Below, piece after piece: positions 59,640 through 64,000 of a stretch of DNA of 64,000 bases. Made by a program: the position numbers and the translations under genes. The notes under the pieces are model-generated. The model ran no database searches. It was not told where the DNA came from and saw only the letters and a list, made by a program, of their open reading frames with translations. Positions within the stretch are counted from its first letter, which is position 1. Each line of letters starts with the position of its first letter. Source of the stretch: Harmothoe impar (taxonomy: Eukaryota; Annelida; Polychaeta; Phyllodocida; Polynoidae); the NCBI GenBank assembly GCA_947462335.1, contig OX381704.1, forward strand, positions 23,328,442 through 23,392,441, given 5' to 3'.

Positions 59640-60265
59640 CTACTAAGCTCAGCAGTACGTATAGGGAAATTTGAACCATCTTATGACAGTAAGTAGCATA
59701 GGGAAATGTGAAACCATCTGATGATGATAGTAATAAGGAGCATAGGAAAACGTGAAACCATCTTACGATAATAGCAGTAAGTAGCATAGGGAAATGTGAA
59801 CGATCATATAACAACGGCTGTAAGTAGCATAGGGAAATGCGAACCATTTAATGATGACAATAATAAGTAGTAGAAGAAAATATCATGAACGTTCATATTT
59901 AGGTCCATGAAAATATGAACCATTTTGACTACAACAGTAAGTAGCATAGGGAAATGCGAACCATGTTATGGCAACATCTGTAAGTGGTAGAGAAGGGAAA
60001 TGTGAACCATCGATGGCATCATCTGTCAGTAGTACAGGGAAATGTGAACCCTTTCGTGACAACAAAATTATGTTAATAGCATAGGTAAGTGTGAACTATA
60101 TGGCAACAGTAGTAAATGGTATAGGGAGATGTTAACCATCCACGGCAATATTGGTAAGTAGTAGATGGAAATTTGTAAGTAGTGTAGGGAAATGTGAACC
60201 ATTTCAGGACAACAAAGGGGAAACGTCAGTTGTGTTATGGCAATAACAGTATGTAGTATATAGAC
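59640..60265. repeat. Degenerate tandem repeat, ~50-bp units
   Basis: About ten to twelve diverged units with the core GTAGCATAGGGAAATGTGAA followed by CCAT and an ACAACAGTAGTAA-type spacer. Minus-strand frames over it (SHFPMLLT-like repeats) are repeat artefacts. It adjoins the start of the gag remnant. Confidence 0.8.
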
Positions 60266-60702
60266 AATCACAAATAAAGTCACGGCTGCATGGACATCCA
60301 AACAGCATTACTTTGTGAACATGCAGTCATCTGGATGTGGACTGGTCGCAGGTCATTGACCTCATCACTTTCAATATAAATAACGAAATCTCAATTCAAT
60401 TTAATTAAGATATGAACCATATTATGGCAACAACTCTAAATAGTAGAGGGAAACGGAAACAATCTATGGTAACAGTAACATTATTAGGTTAACTAGATCA
60501 AAAAAGAATTTAGGACCCTCTATCACGAGAGATAAGGTAAACCATGTGCACATTACCCTGTCTAAAATACATCAGTTTGAGTTAGCCATTCTGAGACAAG
60601 ATACAAGACTGATTCATCTGAAACGAAAGGCACTGAAAGAGCTACAGATGGCGCTACTGATCCATGGCAAACACCAGAACGCTATTACTCAATTGATTCC
60701 TG
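60266..60702. other. No gene seen
   Basis: AT-rich, between the degenerate tandem repeat and the CTGTAG palindromic element; no supported frame. Confidence 0.45.
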
Positions 60703-60874
60703 CACTGTAAATAGCTAGTGCAGGTACATAGTAGAATATACTGTAGATCTACAGTAGAATCTACTGTAGAATGGGTTTACAGTGGAATCTACTGTAGATG
60801 CACAGTAGATTCTACTGTTTACCTACAATGAATCTACTGTACATCTACAAAAATGGCAACCACCTTTTACAGTG
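60703..60874. mobile_element. CACTGTAAA-type short element
   Basis: 172 bp bounded by CACTGTAAA and TTTTACAGTG. The inside is an array of complementary CTGTAGATCTACAGTAGAAT-type units that can fold on themselves many ways. Same family as the element nested at 26.95 kb. Confidence 0.65.
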
Positions 60875-61205
60875 TGTCTTTCTGCCGATGCAACAAATAC
60901 CCAGTGACAAAATGGCCTCAGTTCAAGCATGAATCTAAGATAGTTTTAGGTTAATGGTTCAAGACAGGAAGCCATCGCCTATTATGTTTTGGGTATAGGT
61001 GCTCGAGAATCACGTTTTTCATGTGGGGAACCTTTTATAGAAGCCCCCATATGGTATACAGCAGTAGACATGGCCGACACACAAATCTGTGAAGGGATTG
61101 CCTCATTTCTGAGGAATAATATTTGTTTCCTGTAGGTGTAAAGCGATATTCTACGGGGACCCATTGGACAACATGGGCCGATTACAACCCAATTTCTATT
61201 ATTTG

Positions 61206-62532
61206 AGTATAGGGGAGAGAGGGGCACGTTGAACCACTTCTGCACATTTATTTTTTTCCTGACCATATCAAGGTCATGTGAATTTTGATTTTGCATCTAG
61301 GAGCTACCTTATATCGTTGCGCTATATGCCGACCTATGGCAAAGCAAGTATGGTCATTTTTTGTATTTCTTTTGATTTTCTGAAAATTAAATCTTTGGGT
61401 GGTTCAATGTGCCCCATGCCCTGGGCAGGTTGACCCACCCACTGAGGCACATTGAACCTCTCATATCAAATAGTTCAAACAATCAGTAATATGGATAAAT
61501 TATTGAAAGTTAAAGTGGAATTATTTGCTATTGATACTTTTGCATAGGACTGAATGTAAAAAACACTTATCTAATGCACACAAGTCAGTCAATTATAGTT
61601 TCAAAAGTAGTGACTGGGTTGGTGAGTTACAGATTTCCCTTTAGGTCAATATAAACCATCTTAAGTGGATTGCTGTTATTTGCCAGGTCTATATAGATCT
61701 TTGATTATATTCTTCTATGATGTAACAGGCTGTCCTGCTTCTGAAAAATTATACATCTACGAATAAAGACACTATGAATATGCTACAAAAGAATCTATAA
61801 CCACAATCAGCAAATTATGTATTTTATCATAACTGTAGAGTAAAATTGTAACTTCTTTGAGTGTGTTTCTCTGTGAGCCCTAATTCTGATGAACTATGGG
61901 TTTATGAATACAAGGGCCTACTGGTTAGGTTAGGTTATTGTAGACCCAGAGGTTTAACTAAGTGATATCTTCTCATCTCTCACCTACAAGCTGACATGAT
62001 GAGGCTGCCCTCTGGTGAGGAGCAGTGATACCTTGTCCATCTATGCACTGCAATGACCAGGTGCATTGTGTTAAATAATGGAACTAGTCCTTCAAGGTAG
62101 AGGTTGGGGCACCTTGAGTATGGTTCAAGGTGCCCCAACTTTTGTGGTTCAATGTACCCCATGCCGAAGATTGTAGATAAGGTTGATGTAATTCAGATTA
62201 CATAACACACCCAGGAGTAAAATCAGGTTCTACTCAAGCATTGAAATGTATACTTTGACCTGTATAAATATCTTAGGTCAGCTATATTTTTCTATGACAT
62301 GAGAACAAAAGTTCAACAATTGCAAATATCCACTTTCAAGGGCATAAATCCTTTAATGTTGTCTAGTTTTCCCCCCGGCATTCCAAACCAAACATGATGC
62401 TGCTGCTCTGAACCGTTTATAAAGAGGGGTGATGTGGTAAGAAAATTGCTGGAAAATTCCCAAAGGAATAGCAAAGAAAGCGAGTGGTTCAATGTGCCCA
62501 GGTGGTCAACGTGCCCCTCTCTCCCCTACACT
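61206..62532. mobile_element. 1.3-kb GGGGCACGTTGA terminal-repeat element
   Basis: Left AGTATAGGGGAGAGAGGGGC then ACGTTGAACCACTT; the right end at 62480-62532 is the reverse complement (TCAACGTGCCCCTCTCTCCC). The phrase GGTTCAATGTGCCCC recurs inside near 61400 and 62147, and GGCACATTGAACC near 61446. No transposase frame, so non-autonomous; superfamily not determined. Confidence 0.75.
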
Positions 62533-63074
62533 TATGGTCCATAGTTGCAATCCAGGAAATAAAGATTCGCGGATTTACATCAGAATAGGCTATCCAATGT
62601 CTCCCAGCCATTGCTTGATCTGGTATCAACAAGATAGATATAACAGCTATCCCAAGGGGTACCAGTCATTACTTGATGCCCCCTAAGCATTCTGCAGTCA
62701 ATGCAGGGAATAATCTCATTGGTTGATAATTCATCCCGCTACACGCCCATACATTAGACCCCCCCCCCTCTCTCTGTCTGTGGGGTGTTTCATAAAAACG
62801 TGCTATAGTGAGATAATCACTGCCCTGTACGACGACATATAATTACTTCGATCAATTTGTTAAGAAAACACGTAATTGCCATATTGTCATTTTTGAGTGG
62901 ACACAATAATCAGATTGATGTTCTCTATTTGCGGTACTATATAGATCTACCCTTGTAAAGGAAAATCTACTATATTAATCACCTATCATCATCTATGTAC
63001 TAATTACATGATGGAAAGACGACATAATGATGTATGTGCCTTACCATAGAAGTATGTATAATCACATCATTATG
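62533..63074. other. No gene seen
   Basis: AT-rich, with a C run at about 62758-62768; no supported frame or repeat. Confidence 0.45.
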
Positions 63075-63300
63075 CTCTCTAAGGGAAGAATAGTACTTCA
63101 ATGTAAAATTTATGTCGTCATGATGCATTCATGCAGCCCTGGTGTGTAACTCGCCAGAGCTGCATGACTGTATCTTACCTACCCATCGGGGATATTCAAC
63201 CCTGTAAGGTTGGCATGATGCTTGTACGCATCATTGGCGAGCTGCTCGCCACGGCTGCATGAATGCATCATGACTACTAAGGACATTAAAGCATTACAGG
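63075..63300. mobile_element. piggyBac-like MITE copy 19
   Basis: Diverged ends, but the inside is clear: TCGTCATGATGCATTCATGC, GCCAGAGCTGCAT, a GATATTCAACCCTGTAAGGT centre and GGCTGCATGAATGCATCATG. Directly abutted by another terminal-repeat element. Confidence 0.7.
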
Positions 63301-63302
63301 CC

Positions 63303-63627
63303 GTGTCTCACCACTTCGGGCCAATGTGAACGTCTTTGACTGGGTGCCATGTTTGACCGGGTGATGTCTTTGACTGGGTGCCATCTTTGACCTCCTGACA
63401 GAAAAAGGTTCATTTAGGGCAGGTGCAAATATATATGGAGATGTTACCGCAATTTTCTTTATCTTATCCCTAACATATCAAAGACCAAATTCTTTTAAAT
63501 CTTATTTTTTTATGGTGGCTGGTCAAAGCTGGCACCCGGTCAAACCTGGCACCCGGTCAAACCTGGCACCCGGTCAAAGATGGCACCCGGTCAAAGATGT
63601 TCACATTGGCCCAAAGTGGTGAGACAC
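63303..63627. mobile_element. GTGTCTCACCACTT terminal-repeat element
   Basis: Left GTGTCTCACCACTTCGGGCC then AATGTGAACGTCTTTGACTG is mirrored at 63570-63627. Adjacent to the right terminus are direct repeats of TGGCACCCGGTCAAA at about 17-bp spacing, four copies, with the inverse TTTGACTGGGTGCCA near the left. Confidence 0.8.
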
Positions 63628-64000
63628 AGCCTACAGCGCTATGCAACCTGTAACAGGCTAAAAGCTCACCTGTGCTATTTTTGTCCTGCCATCCCAACAT
63701 CATTGATAGCGGGGCGGCATAGCTACAGTAGACAGATGGATTGTGCGTTTTTTGCAGAAGTATCCATCTTTTGCACACATGTTGACTAGCATGTAGAGAA
63801 GCAATTTTCATTAAGAGGCAATTGAGATCTGCCCTAGGGGGCCCGTGAGCCCCCTGAGAAAATCTTTTTTTTTTAAACGTTCTCTAGTCTACTAAAATGC
63901 ATACATGTAAGTGAATAGTGACTTAATCTATGTATAATGACATATGGCTTTAATTAAGAACTGCCCCATACAAGATCCACATGGACAGGAGGTTTGCTGA
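63628..64000. other. No gene seen
   Basis: Two overlapping short frames on opposite strands, neither supported; a T run near 63866. Confidence 0.45.

Noticed and set aside
59608..60301. Small hydrophobic minus-strand proteins
   Set aside because: Repeated SHFPMLLT-like translation comes from a degenerate tandem repeat.

Overview
This is animal nuclear DNA. It has spliced genes with GT-AG introns, metazoan-type protein domains, and many small DNA transposons, SINE-like pieces and an LTR retroelement; there is no bacterial operon layout. The protein family and repeat spectrum suggest a marine invertebrate (cephalochordate, echinoderm, hemichordate or lophotrochozoan), but nothing in the window settles the phylum.

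The one clear gene lies on the + strand at 45.2-54.7 kb. It encodes an IQSEC/BRAG-family guanine-nucleotide exchange factor for Arf GTPases. I can place nine exons: a large exon carrying the IQ motif and long His, Gln and Ser tracts, three exons covering the Sec7 catalytic domain, three covering the PH domain, and two tail exons. The tail ends in a probable PDZ-binding C terminus, followed by a 3'UTR of about 2 kb with two polyadenylation signals. A GC-rich exon at 10.3-11.25 kb on the same strand ends with a donor whose phase fits the IQ exon exactly. It is probably an upstream coding exon of the same gene, which would make most of 11.3-45.2 kb one intron of about 34 kb. The joined model is 1452 codons plus a stop with no frame conflict.

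The rest is repeat-rich. 3.48-8.04 kb is one giant foldback element: two opposed arrays of ~60-bp units inside long outer inverted repeats. About 19 copies of a ~220-bp near-palindromic MITE, flanked by TTAA-like sites, are spread through the window, three of them in the intron just before the Sec7 exons. Other families are two CCCGGGG-ended elements with perfect 8-bp target duplications, four GAACGTTC elements, two CACTGTAAA-type elements (one inserted into a MITE and holding tRNA-like fragments), a 1.3-kb GGGGCACGTTGA element, and a terminal-repeat element at 63.3 kb.

56.9-59.6 kb on the - strand holds a decayed, internally deleted Ty3/Gypsy-type retroelement (gag, zinc knuckle, partial protease, probable short LTR), itself interrupted by a ~630-bp inserted element.

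No CRISPR array, operon, intact tRNA or rRNA gene was found. Reading was by eye, so exon edges rest on splice signals, frame continuity and recalled family similarity.
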